Below are positions 28,419 to 38,505 of a stretch of DNA of 64,000 nucleotides, one piece after another. The translations under genes were made by a program, and so were the position numbers. Each line of letters opens with the position of its first letter. Position 1 is the stretch's first letter. Source of the stretch: an uncultured Hyphomicrobiales bacterium (lineage in GTDB: Bacteria > Pseudomonadota > Alphaproteobacteria > Rhizobiales > Beijerinckiaceae); assembly GCA_903847605.1 (NCBI GenBank), contig CAINED010000078.1, forward strand, positions 124,001-188,000, written 5' to 3'. The notes under the pieces were generated by a model. That model saw only the letters and a list, made by a program, of their open reading frames with translations. It was not told the origin of the DNA and did not search any database.

Positions 28419-28433
28419 GTTCATGGTTTGTTT
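28419..28433 (+). promoter_or_regulatory. Second, one-mismatch SOS box upstream of lexA
   Basis: GTTC-ATGGTTT-GTTT differs from GTTC-N7-GTTC at one position and lies 11 bases after the first box, close to where the -10 element would be. It may be a second, weaker LexA site. Confidence 0.5.
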
Positions 28434-28527
28434 AGTGATTCACGCGAACATTCACGCGCCTGTATGTGCAAGCGAACAGGTTTCAACGGATAGAAGGGCG
28501 GTCTTTCGCCCATCACGGGACTGAACC

Positions 28528-29229
28528 ATGCTGACCAAGAAGCAGAGCGAATTGCTGCGGTTCATCAATGAGCGGCTCAAAGAGTCCGGCGTGCCCCCCT
28601 CCTTCGACGAGATGAAGGACGCGCTCGACCTGCGTTCCAAGTCAGGCATCCATCGCCTGATCATCGCGCTGGAGGAACGTGGCTTCATCCGCCGCCTGCC
28701 CAATCGCGCCCGCGCCCTTGAAGTGCTGAAACTGCCGGAATCCTCGACCCCGGCCAATGCCCGCGGGGGCCGTTTCGCGCCGTCCGTGATCGAGGGAAAT
28801 CTCGGAAAGATCCGCACGCCCGCCGTGCCGCCGGTGGGCAACAACGACAATGTCGTCATCCCCGTCATGGGACGGATCGCGGCGGGCGTGCCGATTTCCG
28901 CGATACAGGATCACAGCCATACCATCGCCCTGCCGCCGGACATGCTGCCGTCAGGCGAGCATTTCGCCCTGGAAGTGCGCGGCGATTCCATGATCGAAGC
29001 CGGTATCTTCGAGTCGGACCTCGTGGTCATCCACAGGCAGGATACGGCTGAAACGGGCGACATCGTCGTCGCGCTGATCGACGACGAGGAGGCGACGCTC
29101 AAGCGGCTGCGCAAGCGCGGGGCCTCCATTGCGCTGGAAGCAGCCAATCCCGCCTACGAAACGCGCATCTTCGGGCCCGACCGCGTGCGCATTCAGGGCA
29201 AGCTTGTGAGCCTGATCCGTAAGTATTGA
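28528..29229 (+). CDS. lexA: SOS-response repressor LexA
   Basis: The transcriptional repressor of DNA-damage genes, inactivated by RecA-stimulated self-cleavage. The 233-residue product has an N-terminal winged helix ([20 protein letters not shown]...[20 protein letters not shown]), the Ala-Gly cleavage site in GRIAAGVPI, the catalytic Ser in [10 protein letters not shown] and the catalytic Lys in [11 protein letters not shown] longer linker than in enterobacteria is normal for alphaproteobacteria. Two SOS boxes upstream indicate autoregulation. It converges with comEC, with six bases between the stop codons. Confidence 0.97.
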   Translation: MLTKKQSELLRFINERLKESGVPPSFDEMKDALDLRSKSGIHRLIIALEERGFIRRLPNRARALEVLKLPESSTPANARGGRFAPSVIEGNLGKIRTPAVPPVGNNDNVVIPVMGRIAAGVPISAIQDHSHTIALPPDMLPSGEHFALEVRGDSMIEAGIFESDLVVIHRQDTAETGDIVVALIDDEEATLKRLRKRGASIALEAANPAYETRIFGPDRVRIQGKLVSLIRKY

Positions 29230-29235
29230 GCCGTT

Positions 29236-31521
29236 TCAATAGGGATTGAGAATTTGCGTCGCGGTCCCGCTGTCGGGATCAAGCGGCGGCGTCCAGCCGC
29301 TCGCCGCAGGCCGTCGCGGCGCCGGCGACCAGGGCCGGTCGTAAGTCGTCTCGCGCGCATATTGATGGCGCAGGCGCCCGTCCCTTTCGACCCATAGGCG
29401 CGTTGCGCCCTGCGCCTGCAGATGTGCGCCGTCGATGATCCGTTCGGGCCCCTTGCACAATCCTTCTGCAAAGATCGGCGTCACCACGATATCGGCGCGG
29501 GCGCAATCATGCGCCAGCGCCTCGCGTTCGAGCACCAGCGCGAGCGTGCGCCCGTCGCGCAGGATGCCGGTGCAGCCCCTTGCGTCGCAGAGACCATTGC
29601 CCGGAAGCGTCGAATCTCCTGGCTTTCGCGCGTCCGCGTCCGCCGTCAGCCATTGCGTCACCCCGAAGGGATTGGCGCGCGCGTTGAGAACCGCCAGCCG
29701 GCCGTTTTCCATCCGGTATGCGAAACTTCTGCCCTGCCGGTCGATGACGATGTCAGGCTGGACTGTCAGAGCGGCGATGGCCATGCCGCCCGCGAAGACC
29801 GGCGCGCCGAGCCAGCGCAGCGGCGATTGCCAGAGCGCCGTCCACAAGAGCCCCGCCGTCATCAGGAGGAGCGCGCCCGGTCCGAAAGCCTGAAGATGCA
29901 GGGTCGAGCCATCGAGGCTTGAGACCCAGCGCGCAACCTCCATCATGAAGGCCGTGCCCTGCCCCATCAGCCACCAGATCGGCCCGTCGAGCCCGAAGGG
30001 GCTGGCGATCACGCCAAGCACGGCAGCCGGCATGACGATGAATTCGACGAGCGGCAAAACCAGCATATTGCCTATCAGGCCGAAGGGCGTGATGCGGTGA
30101 AAGTGATAGCTGGCGTAAGGATCGGTCGCGAACGAGGCGACCAGCGTCGTCACGATCATCGCGCCGAGAATGAGGCGCGTCCGCCCCAGCCATGTCGCGC
30201 GTGTGTCGGCGGCAGGCTCTCTCGCGTCGACCGGCCTGCCCCATGAATCCGTTGCGCCGGTGCGCTTCTCGAAAGCGGCGATCATCGCTGCGACGGCGGC
30301 GAAGGACATCTGGAAGGATGGCCCCAGCAGCGTCTGCGGCTCGATGGCGAGCACGACGAGCGCGGCGATGGCGAGATTGCGCATGGAAAAAGCCGGCCGT
30401 CCCGCCAGAACTGCTCCCAGAAGGATCAGCACCATGACGAGCGAGCGCTCCGTCGCCACCTCCGAACCTGAGAAGAGATCGTAGGCGATGGCCCCAAACA
30501 TGGCGAAAGCAGCAGCCCAGGATTTGACCGGCCGCGTCAGGGCGAGGCGCGGCGATAGCGCCATCAGCGCCCGCAGACTCCAGAGGAAGAGGCCGGCCGC
30601 CAGAACCATGTGCAGGCCGGAAATCGAGACAACATGATAGATGCCCGCCCCGCGCAGCGCCTCGTTGGTTTCCTCGGAGATCTGTCCGCGCTTGCCGGTG
30701 ACAAGCGCCGCCGCGACCGGCCCATGCGCGCCGCCGACAGTCTGAATGATGCGATCCGTGAGGCGATTGCGGGCACGGTCGATCGCCGCATTGATGCGCG
30801 CTGTCAGGGGCACGGCCAAATCAGGCGACAGGGCCGGTTGTCCGGAGATCGAGCCGACAGCGCCGATCTTCTGGAAAAAGGCGTCGCGGCTGAAATCGTA
30901 GCCGCCGGGTTCGGAAGGGCGCGGCGGCGGCAGAAGGCGCATCGCCGCGGTCACAGTAGCGCCGGCCTTGAACGCGGGCTTGCCGCGCATGGTCACGCGG
31001 ATGCGCTCGGGGGTCTTGTCGGCGGCCAGACCTGCCACCGAGGCCGGGCGCAACAGCAGGCGCGCGCCGCTTTCGCGGGGATCGACGATCTCGACATAGG
31101 CGGTCACTCGCGCGGTGAGCGTGCGCTCCAATATCGGGGCATAAACGGATGCTGTCTTGAGGCATCCTGTGGCAAAGCCTGCCACGACCGCCGAAAAGGC
31201 AAGAGAGATACGAAAGGCTGCAATGCGCCCTCTCCGGCGAAAATGCAGAGATAGAGCGCCAGCGACGGCAAAGCCGAGCAACGCCGCCCAAAGCGAAGGT
31301 TCGCGATCCGCAGCGAAATAGAGCAGCACCCCGACGCCGAACGAGACGGGCAGCCACAAAAACAGTCGGCGTCCGTCTTCTTCCTGCTCGAGCCAGCTGC
31401 GAAAAAGCGCGCGCAAGCCGAGCGCCCACGCTGCCGAAGCAGAGTGGCGCGCATCGCGCACGCCCCCGATCACGCCTGCAATAACGCCTGCAGAGGCGCG
31501 CGGTCCCCGCCCCTCTTCCAT
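29236..31521 (-). CDS. comEC: ComEC/Rec2-family DNA-uptake channel protein
   Basis: A polytopic inner-membrane protein that passes single-stranded DNA into the cytoplasm in natural competence. About 761 residues: an N-terminal DUF4131-like beta domain with flanking membrane segments, then the competence domain with GPVAAALVTGKRGQISEETN and the hallmark YHVVSISGLHMVLAAG, followed by many transmembrane helices. The C-terminal soluble part lacks a recognisable metallo-beta-lactamase HxHxDH signature. Alternative starts at 31608 or 31785 would run toward or into gltX; MEEGRGPRASAGVIAGV at 31521 is preferred. It is divergent from gltX. No other competence genes are nearby. Confidence 0.9.
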   Translation of the reverse strand: MEEGRGPRASAGVIAGVIGGVRDARHSASAAWALGLRALFRSWLEQEEDGRRLFLWLPVSFGVGVLLYFAADREPSLWAALLGFAVAGALSLHFRRRGRIAAFRISLAFSAVVAGFATGCLKTASVYAPILERTLTARVTAYVEIVDPRESGARLLLRPASVAGLAADKTPERIRVTMRGKPAFKAGATVTAAMRLLPPPRPSEPGGYDFSRDAFFQKIGAVGSISGQPALSPDLAVPLTARINAAIDRARNRLTDRIIQTVGGAHGPVAAALVTGKRGQISEETNEALRGAGIYHVVSISGLHMVLAAGLFLWSLRALMALSPRLALTRPVKSWAAAFAMFGAIAYDLFSGSEVATERSLVMVLILLGAVLAGRPAFSMRNLAIAALVVLAIEPQTLLGPSFQMSFAAVAAMIAAFEKRTGATDSWGRPVDAREPAADTRATWLGRTRLILGAMIVTTLVASFATDPYASYHFHRITPFGLIGNMLVLPLVEFIVMPAAVLGVIASPFGLDGPIWWLMGQGTAFMMEVARWVSSLDGSTLHLQAFGPGALLLMTAGLLWTALWQSPLRWLGAPVFAGGMAIAALTVQPDIVIDRQGRSFAYRMENGRLAVLNARANPFGVTQWLTADADARKPGDSTLPGNGLCDARGCTGILRDGRTLALVLEREALAHDCARADIVVTPIFAEGLCKGPERIIDGAHLQAQGATRLWVERDGRLRHQYARETTYDRPWSPAPRRPAASGWTPPLDPDSGTATQILNPY

Positions 31522-31702
31522 GCAATCCCCGCTACGCAACACATGCGCGGCAACAAAATTGCGGATGGCGTCCTTTTTTGCCGCCGGACGCCTGCCGTGC
31601 CTACCCATCGCCGCAAGCCCTATGCTACACGAAGCCGGCCTGCCGGAAAGCGCTGCAATTGAAGCCGCGCCCGGCACACTCTCCAAAAGCAGTCGAGAAT
31701 AA

Positions 31703-33136
31703 ATGTCGAACCCGGTCGTTACCCGTTTTGCTCCCTCGCCCACCGGCTTCCTGCATATCGGCGGGGCGCGAACCGCACTGTTCAACTGGCTTTATGCCAG
31801 GCGCTTTGGCGGCAAGATGTTTTTGCGCATCGAGGATACCGACCGGGAACGCTCGACGGATGCCGCCATTGCCGCGATCATCGACGGGCTTGCCTGGCTG
31901 GGCCTGCAATGGGACGGCGAGCCCATCTATCAATATGCGCGCGCAGACCGCCATCGAGAGGCCGCCCTGCAACTGCTGGCGGACGGCAAGGCCTACAAAT
32001 GCTTCGCCACACAGCAGGAACTGGAGCAAATGCGCGAGCAGGCGCGCGCCGAGAAGCGCTTTCCCCGTTACGACGGCCGCTGGCGCGATCGCAGTCTTGC
32101 CGACATCGCTGCCGCCGAGGCGCATGGTCTCAAGCCCGTCATTCGTCTGAAGGCGGTTCAGGACGGCGACACCGTCATTGAAGATAAGGTGCAGGGTCGC
32201 GTCGTATTCCCCAACAAGGATCTCGACGACCTCGTTCTGCTGCGTTCGGACGGCAACCCGACCTACATGCTCGCCGTCGTCGTCGACGATCACGACATGG
32301 GCGTCACGCATGTCATTCGCGGCGACGATCACCTGACCAACGCCGCGCGGCAGACGCAAATCTATCAGGCCTTCGGCTGGGACGTGCCCATCATGGCGCA
32401 TATCCCGCTCATCCATGGCGCGGACGGCGCAAAGCTTTCCAAGCGCCATGGCGCGCTCGGCGTCGATGCGTACCGCGCCATGGGTTTTCTGCCGGCGGCG
32501 CTGCGGAATTACCTTGTGCGCCTCGGCTGGGCGCATGGCGATCAGGAAGTCTTTTCGACCGAGGAAATGGTTGCGGCCTTCGATCTGCCGCAGATCGGCC
32601 GCTCGCCGTCGCGCTTCGACTTCGCAAAACTCGAAAATCTCGACGGCCACTACATCCGCGCCATGGGCGACGCGGAATTGCTCGCGATTTTCGAGGTGAC
32701 GCTTCCTTATCTGGAAGGCGGCGAAGCGCTCGCCGCGAGGCTCGACGACAAGCTGCGGGCGCAATTGCTGGCGGCGATGGGCGGATTGAAAGAGCGCGCC
32801 AAGACCCTGCGCGACCTGCTCGACGGCGCGCATTTCCTTTACGCGCCGCGCCCCCTGCCACTTGAGCAAAAGGCGGCGGATATTCTGGCCGGCGGCGGCC
32901 GCGATCATCTGAAGGCGCTGCTGCCCGATCTCGAGCGTATAGCCGACTGGAATGCAGCGAATGCCGAATCTGCCGTTCGCGCTTATGCCGAGCGCAGCGG
33001 CGCAAAGCTCGGTCAGGTCGCCCAGCCGTTGCGCGCGGCGCTGACGGGACGCGCGGCTTCGCCGGGCATTTTCGACGTTCTGGCGGTTTTGGGCCGTGAG
33101 GAAAGCCTCGCTCGCCTGCGCGATGTCGCAGCGTGA
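31703..33136 (+). CDS. gltX: Glutamyl-tRNA synthetase
   Basis: Charges tRNA-Glu; in alphaproteobacteria a GltX often also misacylates tRNA-Gln for later amidation. The 477-residue class I synthetase has the HIGH-equivalent [10 protein letters not shown] after [10 protein letters not shown], the KLSKRHG motif at the ATP site, and a C-terminal anticodon-binding helical domain. Residues DTDRERST are intact. The start has no strong Shine-Dalgarno. A 299-base gap separates it from gltA, without a recognisable terminator. Confidence 0.97.
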   Translation: MSNPVVTRFAPSPTGFLHIGGARTALFNWLYARRFGGKMFLRIEDTDRERSTDAAIAAIIDGLAWLGLQWDGEPIYQYARADRHREAALQLLADGKAYKCFATQQELEQMREQARAEKRFPRYDGRWRDRSLADIAAAEAHGLKPVIRLKAVQDGDTVIEDKVQGRVVFPNKDLDDLVLLRSDGNPTYMLAVVVDDHDMGVTHVIRGDDHLTNAARQTQIYQAFGWDVPIMAHIPLIHGADGAKLSKRHGALGVDAYRAMGFLPAALRNYLVRLGWAHGDQEVFSTEEMVAAFDLPQIGRSPSRFDFAKLENLDGHYIRAMGDAELLAIFEVTLPYLEGGEALAARLDDKLRAQLLAAMGGLKERAKTLRDLLDGAHFLYAPRPLPLEQKAADILAGGGRDHLKALLPDLERIADWNAANAESAVRAYAERSGAKLGQVAQPLRAALTGRAASPGIFDVLAVLGREESLARLRDVAA

Positions 33137-33435
33137 ACCGCTCGCGCGCACGGGGCGATCTTGAGGCGCCTGAGTCAGCACAGAAACTGGGCAGGAATGC
33201 CTCTCATCGCACGGCAAGCGGCGGAAGTTGCGGCCATCGCTCTGCAGCACGAAAGAAGTAATTGAAATACCGTACTTTCGGCGAAGCGAGCTATGCCCGC
33301 GCTGCGGTGCACATTCGCTGAAAGGCAGGCTTGAACCGCCATCCTCTATAGGTTAGCACACTTTCGGATTTACGACCGGAGCGATCCGCCGGGCGTCCTT
33401 CCCGGCCGCACAATGCCAGCACGAAGGCAAACAAG

Positions 33436-34725
33436 ATGAGCGCAAAAAACGCAACGATAACGGTTGGCAACAAGAACGTCGATTTGCCCATGTACGACGG
33501 AACGGTCGGTCCGACTGTCATCGACATCGGCAAACTGCTCGCACAGACGGGCATGTTCACATTCGATCCGGGCTTCCTGTCGACGGCAAGCTGCGAATCC
33601 AAGATCACCTATATCGACGGCGACGAAGGCATTCTGCTGCATCGCGGCTATCCGATCGAGCAGCTCGCCGAACACGGCGACTATCTCGAGACATGTTATC
33701 TGCTGCTTTACGGCGAACTGCCGACCAAGACGCAGAAAGCCGATTTCGATTATCGCATCACGCGCCACACGATGATTCATGAACAGATGGCGCAGTTTTA
33801 TCGCGGCTTCCGCCGCGACGCGCATCCGATGGCTGTGGTCGTCGGCTGCGTCGGCGCGCTCTCGGCATTCTATCACGACTCCACCGACATCAACGATCCG
33901 CATCAGCGCATGGTCGCCTCGATGCGTCTGATTGCGAAGATGCCGACGATTGCGGCGATGGCCTACAAGTACAACATCGGCCAGCCCTTCGTTTATCCGA
34001 AGAACGACCTCGACTACGCCGCGAACTTCCTTCGCATGTGCTTTGCCGTGCCCTGCGAAGAATACAAGGTCAATCCCGTGCTTGCGCGCGCGCTCGACCG
34101 GATCTTCATTCTGCACGCCGATCACGAGCAGAATGCTTCGACCTCGACGGTGCGTCTCGCCGGCTCGACGGGCGCCAATCCCTTCGCCTGCATCGCGGCT
34201 GGCGTTGCGGCGCTCTGGGGACCTGCGCATGGCGGCGCAAACGAAATCTGTCTGCGCATGCTGATGGAAATCGGCACGCCCGACCGCATTCCGCATTTCA
34301 TCGCGCGCGCCAAGGACAAGAACGATCCGTTCCGCCTCATGGGCTTCGGCCATCGCGTGTACAAGAACTTCGATCCGCGCGCGAAGATCATGCAGAAGAC
34401 CTGCCACGAAGTTCTCGCGGAACTCGGCATCAAGGACGATCCGCTGCTCGATGTCGCGATGGAACTCGAACGCATTGCGCTGCACGACGAATATTTCATC
34501 GAACGCAAGCTCTATCCGAACGTCGATTTCTACTCGGGCATCACGCTGAAGGCGATGGGCTTCCCGACCACCATGTTCACCGTGCTCTTCGCGGCGGCGC
34601 GCACGGTCGGCTGGATCGCGCAGTGGAAGGAAATGATCGAGGACCCGAACCAGAAGATCGGCCGTCCGCGCCAGCTCTATACGGGCCAGACGTCTCGCGA
34701 CTACGCGCCGATCGGCAAGCGCTGA
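33436..34725 (+). CDS. gltA: Citrate synthase (type II, hexameric form expected)
   Basis: Condenses oxaloacetate and acetyl-CoA in the first step of the TCA cycle. The 429-residue protein carries the N-terminal beta domain typical of Gram-negative type II enzymes ([23 protein letters not shown]) and the catalytic segments [25 protein letters not shown] and [15 protein letters not shown] strong terminator follows 25 bases after the stop. The upstream gap should hold its own promoter; a TATAGG hexamer near 33345 is a weak -10 candidate. Confidence 0.97.
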   Translation: MSAKNATITVGNKNVDLPMYDGTVGPTVIDIGKLLAQTGMFTFDPGFLSTASCESKITYIDGDEGILLHRGYPIEQLAEHGDYLETCYLLLYGELPTKTQKADFDYRITRHTMIHEQMAQFYRGFRRDAHPMAVVVGCVGALSAFYHDSTDINDPHQRMVASMRLIAKMPTIAAMAYKYNIGQPFVYPKNDLDYAANFLRMCFAVPCEEYKVNPVLARALDRIFILHADHEQNASTSTVRLAGSTGANPFACIAAGVAALWGPAHGGANEICLRMLMEIGTPDRIPHFIARAKDKNDPFRLMGFGHRVYKNFDPRAKIMQKTCHEVLAELGIKDDPLLDVAMELERIALHDEYFIERKLYPNVDFYSGITLKAMGFPTTMFTVLFAAARTVGWIAQWKEMIEDPNQKIGRPRQLYTGQTSRDYAPIGKR

Positions 34726-34750
34726 TACGTTTTGGTCAGAACGAATATGA

Positions 34751-34779
34751 AAAAGGATCGCTGTCGCGGTCCTTTTTTT
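34751..34779. terminator. Bidirectional terminator between gltA and lpxB
   Basis: A ten-pair stem (AAAGGATCGC / GCGGTCCTTT with one G-T pair, loop TGTC) is followed by TTTT on the plus strand and preceded by AAAA, giving a U-run on the minus strand as well. It lies between the converging ends of gltA and lpxB and should stop both. Confidence 0.88.
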
Positions 34780-34792
34780 GTTGGCCTGCCTT

Positions 34793-35995
34793 TCAGGCAG
34801 GCGCGCGTCCCGCGACAACATCGAGCACGATGCTTGCCGCCTTCACGCTGGGAGTCACATCGCTTTCGAGACGCATGAATGACGCCAGTCTGTCGAGCGC
34901 GGCCAACTGACTCGCACGCGCCGGCGTGTCCTTCATGATGTCCGCCAGCTTATCCGCAAGCGCAGATGCGTTGGCCTTGTCCTGCAGAAACTCCGGATAA
35001 ACCTGTTCGTTCAAAATGATGTTCGGCAAGGATATCCAGTTCGTTCGAATGAGCTGCCGTGCGATCGCCGCCTCGATGGCCGAAACCTTGTAGGCGACGA
35101 CTACGGGTGTTTTCGCAAGCCCGAGTTCTAGCGTTACCGTGCCGGACGCAGCGAGCGCGCCGCGCGCCTGGCGGAATGCTTTCAACTTCGCGTCTTCGCC
35201 GACGACGATATCAGGCCTGATCGGCCAGTTCGCGATCTTTTCCCGTATCAGCGATTCGAGATAGGCGACCGCGGGCAAGACCGTTTCGAATGCGCCAATC
35301 TTTTCGCGCAGCAATGGCAGAGTTGCGCCGAACGTTTCGAGAAGACGCGCAATCTCGCTGCGACGCGAACCCGGCAGAACGACGAGCAATGGTGGCTGCG
35401 CATTACGCCGTCGCACATCATCCGTGGTCGGTTGCAATTCGTCGAGGCGTTCGATCAGCGGATGACCGACATAGGTGCAAGCGGGCCCGTGAAGTTCTGC
35501 ATGCGCGCGCGGCTCGAAAGGGAGCAGCGCGAGAATGTGATCGACATAGGCGCGCATTTTCGCCGCCCTGCCCGGCCGCCATGCCCAGACGCTCGGGCTC
35601 ACATAGTCGATCACAGGCAGATGCGGCAGGCGCGCTCGAACTTTGCGAGCGACACGATGTGTGAAGTCCGGACTGTCGACGATGATCAGCGCATGCGGCG
35701 GTTTGGCAATCACGGCGTCCGCAGTTTCGCGAATGCGGCGCAGCAGTTGCGGCAGTCGCGCGATGACCGGCAGAAAGCCCATGACGGCAATATCTTCGAG
35801 CGGGAAAAGACTATCCACGCCGGCAGCGCGCATTGCATCACCGCCGACCCCGCGAAAGGTCACGCGCTCTCCAAGCCTGTCGCGCAGGGCTTGGACAAGT
35901 TTTGCGCCGAGGCGGTCGCCGGAAATCTCGCCTGCGACGATGAAAAATTCGAGCGCCGCCGGGCGGTCGTTCGCCGTCTCCGGCGGAAAACTCAC
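34793..35995 (-). CDS. lpxB: Lipid-A-disaccharide synthase
   Basis: Transfers 2,3-diacylglucosamine-1-phosphate from lipid X onto UDP-2,3-diacylglucosamine to make the lipid A disaccharide at the inner face of the inner membrane. This is a 400-residue GT-B glycosyltransferase with FIVAGEISGDRLGAKLV, DSPDFTHRVARKVR, YVSPSVWAWRPGRAAKM and the nucleotide-binding LPGSRRSEIARL. It overlaps lpxA by four bases, with no lpxI between them. It is the last gene of the envelope operon. Confidence 0.96.
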   Translation of the reverse strand: MSFPPETANDRPAALEFFIVAGEISGDRLGAKLVQALRDRLGERVTFRGVGGDAMRAAGVDSLFPLEDIAVMGFLPVIARLPQLLRRIRETADAVIAKPPHALIIVDSPDFTHRVARKVRARLPHLPVIDYVSPSVWAWRPGRAAKMRAYVDHILALLPFEPRAHAELHGPACTYVGHPLIERLDELQPTTDDVRRRNAQPPLLVVLPGSRRSEIARLLETFGATLPLLREKIGAFETVLPAVAYLESLIREKIANWPIRPDIVVGEDAKLKAFRQARGALAASGTVTLELGLAKTPVVVAYKVSAIEAAIARQLIRTNWISLPNIILNEQVYPEFLQDKANASALADKLADIMKDTPARASQLAALDRLASFMRLESDVTPSVKAASIVLDVVAGRAPA

Positions 35996-36804
35996 GAAGT
36001 CGCGTCCTTCACATCGCGCGGCGTGCAGATCGAACGTTCGCCGCCGGCGCGGATAAAGTCTAGAATTTCATGCACCTGGGGATGGTGCTCGAACTCTTCG
36101 GCGACGTCCTCGACGCGCTCCTTCAGCGTGCCTTCCGCGGCGAAGAGCAGGCGATAGGCGCGGCGCAGGTCGTGGATCGCTTCGCGCGAGAATCCGCGCC
36201 GCTTCAGTCCGACGAGATTGAGGCCTGCGAGATTGGCGCGATTGCCGAGCGCCATGCCATAGGGAATGACATCGTTCTCGACGCCGGCGAGGCCACCGAT
36301 GAAGGCATGATGGCCGACACGCGCGAATTGATGCAGCGCCGAGCCGCCCCCCATGATGACATAATCGCCGACGCTCGTATGGCCCGCCAGCATGACGTTA
36401 TTGGAAAGAATGACGTGGCTTCCGACGCGGCAATCGTGGGCGACATGGGAATTGGCGAGAAAGGCGCAATTGTCGCCGACGACAGTCTTGAGGCCGCCCT
36501 GTTCCGTGCCCGGATTCATCGTGACGCCTTCGCGGATCACGCAGTTCCGGCCGATTTCCAGTGTCGACGGCTCGCCGTGAAATTTGAGATCCTGCGGCTG
36601 ATGACCGATTGATGCGAAGGGAAAGATTCGCGTGCCCGCGCCGACTGTCGTGCGGCCATGCACGGCGACATGGGAGACCAGTTCGACGTTGTCGCCGAGT
36701 TCGACATCGGGACCGACGTGGCAGAAAGGGCCTATCTTCACGTCCGCGCCGATGCGCGCGCCGGTTTCGACGACGGCCATGGCGTGTATTTGTGCGCTGG
36801 CCAT
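35992..36804 (-). CDS. lpxA: UDP-N-acetylglucosamine O-acyltransferase
   Basis: Performs the first acylation of lipid A synthesis on UDP-GlcNAc, using an acyl-ACP. The 270-residue left-handed beta-helix protein has hexapeptide repeats over the first two thirds, the catalytic His in NSHVAHDC, and the C-terminal helical domain with GLNLVGLKRRGFS. It lies three bases after fabZ and overlaps lpxB (ATGA), so fabZ-lpxA-lpxB are tightly coupled. Confidence 0.97.
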   Translation of the reverse strand: MASAQIHAMAVVETGARIGADVKIGPFCHVGPDVELGDNVELVSHVAVHGRTTVGAGTRIFPFASIGHQPQDLKFHGEPSTLEIGRNCVIREGVTMNPGTEQGGLKTVVGDNCAFLANSHVAHDCRVGSHVILSNNVMLAGHTSVGDYVIMGGGSALHQFARVGHHAFIGGLAGVENDVIPYGMALGNRANLAGLNLVGLKRRGFSREAIHDLRRAYRLLFAAEGTLKERVEDVAEEFEHHPQVHEILDFIRAGGERSICTPRDVKDATS

Positions 36805-36807
36805 TCC

Positions 36808-37281
36808 CTACTGGTCCTTCGCATTCGGCACGAGCATGGCGCTGATCTCGGCTTCGCAGACGATGGCGCCGTCCACTTTCGCCTCGCCGCGGTACCACCA
36901 CATGTTTCTGCGCTTGTGAAGCTTCGTCATATGAAACTCGACCCGGTCGCCGGGCACGACGGGCTTGCGGAATTTCGCTTTGTCGATGGTCATGAAATAA
37001 ACCACGTTCGGTCTGTCCGACGTTGAGGCATGAACGCAAAGTGCGCCTGCTGTCTGCGCCATGCCTTCGATCAGCAGCACGCCCGGCATGATGGGATTGC
37101 CCGGGAAATGGCCCTGAAACTGCGGCTCGTTGATCGTGATGTTCTTTATCCCAATACAGCTGTCGTCGCCTTTGCATTCGACGATGCGATCGACGAGCAT
37201 AAAGGGATAACGATGCGGCAGGAATTGCATCAACTTCTGGATGTCGATCGTATCCAGTGTCGTTTTCACATTATCGTCCAT
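36808..37281 (-). CDS. fabZ: 3-hydroxyacyl-ACP dehydratase FabZ
   Basis: Dehydrates 3-hydroxyacyl-ACP in fatty acid elongation, competing with LpxA and LpxD for the same substrates. This is a 157-residue hot-dog-fold protein with the catalytic His in [13 protein letters not shown] and Glu in [10 protein letters not shown]. The N-terminal [11 protein letters not shown] motif is also typical. The gene lies between lpxD and lpxA, the usual order. Confidence 0.97.
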   Translation of the reverse strand: MDDNVKTTLDTIDIQKLMQFLPHRYPFMLVDRIVECKGDDSCIGIKNITINEPQFQGHFPGNPIMPGVLLIEGMAQTAGALCVHASTSDRPNVVYFMTIDKAKFRKPVVPGDRVEFHMTKLHKRRNMWWYRGEAKVDGAIVCEAEISAMLVPNAKDQ

Positions 37282-37318
37282 CGCCCCATACCCTGAATGA
37301 TTGCCGTGTCCAGCGGTC

Positions 37319-38359
37319 CTAACTCGTCTTCTCTCGCGCCAGCTTTTCGAGCGCGGCTTCCTTGCGCCAGAACTCGCGCAGCGGCCGCGCAGGCGCGCCC
37401 CCCCATTTCTGGCCGGCGGGAATGTCGTTCATCACGCCCGAACGCGCCGCAATCTGCGCGCCCATGCCGACCGTCAAGTGTCCCGTGATGCCGGTCTGTC
37501 CGCCAATGGCGACGAAATCGCCAATGGTGGTGGAGCCTGCGATACCCACCTGCGCCACGATCACGCAATGACGTCCGACCGAGACGTTATGCCCAATCTG
37601 CACGAGATTGTCGATTTTGGTGCCCTCGCCGACGACGGTGTCGCGGTTGGCGCCCCGATCGATCGCGGTGTTGGCCCCGATATCGCAGTCGTTCTGGATG
37701 ATGACGCGACCGGTCTGCGGCACTTTCAGGTGGCCGCCTGGTCCCATCGCGAACCCGAATCCATCCTGGCCGATCCGTGCGCCTGTGTGAATGACGACCC
37801 GGTCGCCGATCAGCGCGCACAGGATCGAGGCATTCGGACCGATCGAACATTCGCGCCCGATCCGGACATCAGGACCTATGACAGAGTTGGCACCGACGAA
37901 AGTGCCTGCTCCGACTTCCGCACGCGGCCCGATGACTGCGCCGGGATCGACAGTGACATTTTCTTCAAGGCGCGCGTCAGGATGAACATGCGCGCCCGGA
38001 GCGACGCCCGGCGAGGCGAAATATGGCTCCAGCCGCATCGATGTTGGGTACATGCGGGCGGCGACAATGGCGAATGCCCGGTAGGGATCGGGAGCGACAA
38101 GCGCCACAGTTCCGGCCGGGACTTTTGCCGCGAAGCGTTCGGCCACGAGGCAGGCCGTGGCGCGACATTGGGAAAGACTTGCGGCGTATTTCGGATTGTC
38201 GAGGAAGGCGAGCATTCCCGGGCCAGCCTCGTCGACCGGGGCGACGCCGGTGACGTTCGACGACAGGTCGGCGTCTTCGGGCGCACGGGCGCCGGTCCAT
38301 TCGGCGATTTCGGCGAGACTGGGCGTGACGGCGCGCCGGAAGAAGATTGGCTCAACCAA
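37319..38359 (-). CDS. lpxD: UDP-3-O-acylglucosamine N-acyltransferase
   Basis: Adds the second acyl chain in lipid A synthesis. The 346-residue protein has the N-terminal uridine-binding domain ([19 protein letters not shown]), a hexapeptide-repeat beta-helix, the catalytic-His region around [15 protein letters not shown], and the C-terminal helix. It lies 146 bases after bamA, across a hairpin that may partly terminate transcription. Confidence 0.96.
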   Translation of the reverse strand: MVEPIFFRRAVTPSLAEIAEWTGARAPEDADLSSNVTGVAPVDEAGPGMLAFLDNPKYAASLSQCRATACLVAERFAAKVPAGTVALVAPDPYRAFAIVAARMYPTSMRLEPYFASPGVAPGAHVHPDARLEENVTVDPGAVIGPRAEVGAGTFVGANSVIGPDVRIGRECSIGPNASILCALIGDRVVIHTGARIGQDGFGFAMGPGGHLKVPQTGRVIIQNDCDIGANTAIDRGANRDTVVGEGTKIDNLVQIGHNVSVGRHCVIVAQVGIAGSTTIGDFVAIGGQTGITGHLTVGMGAQIAARSGVMNDIPAGQKWGGAPARPLREFWRKEAALEKLAREKTS

Positions 38360-38456
38360 GTCGATGATTTCCCGTCAAACTGCCCTTGAGATACGCGCGT
38401 TTTGAGCGCGCCTTTCGCCGGTGTCAACCGGGGTTGTGTCGGGCTCGAGATGCAAA

Positions 38457-38486
38457 GAAGCCGGGCTGATTGGGCAGCCCGGCTTC
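38457..38486 (-). terminator. Hairpin after bamA
   Basis: A 12-base-pair perfect stem GAAGCCGGGCTG / CAGCCCGGCTTC with a six-base loop is followed on the minus strand by TTTGCA. The short U-run suggests partial termination that lowers expression of lpxD and later genes relative to bamA. Confidence 0.65.
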
Positions 38487-38505
38487 CGAAAGTCGCAGCG
38501 TTCGA

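Larger units (their letters stand above)
27970..28527. other. Divergent regulatory region between the second vWA gene and lexA
   Basis: This 558-base AT-leaning gap contains no credible gene. It holds the promoter of the vWA/Cys4 genes on the minus strand, not located, and the lexA promoter with SOS boxes between 28393 and 28433. Confidence 0.6.

Noticed and set aside
28167..28424. 85-codon open frame on the minus strand upstream of lexA
   Set aside because: It crosses the SOS box, has no ribosome site and shows no protein-like features.
31625..33250. Open frame of 541 codons antisense to gltX
   Set aside because: It is fully contained over a conserved synthetase gene and has no recognisable domain.
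33370..34821. Open frame of 483 codons antisense to gltA
   Set aside because: It is a shadow of citrate synthase codon usage, without motifs.
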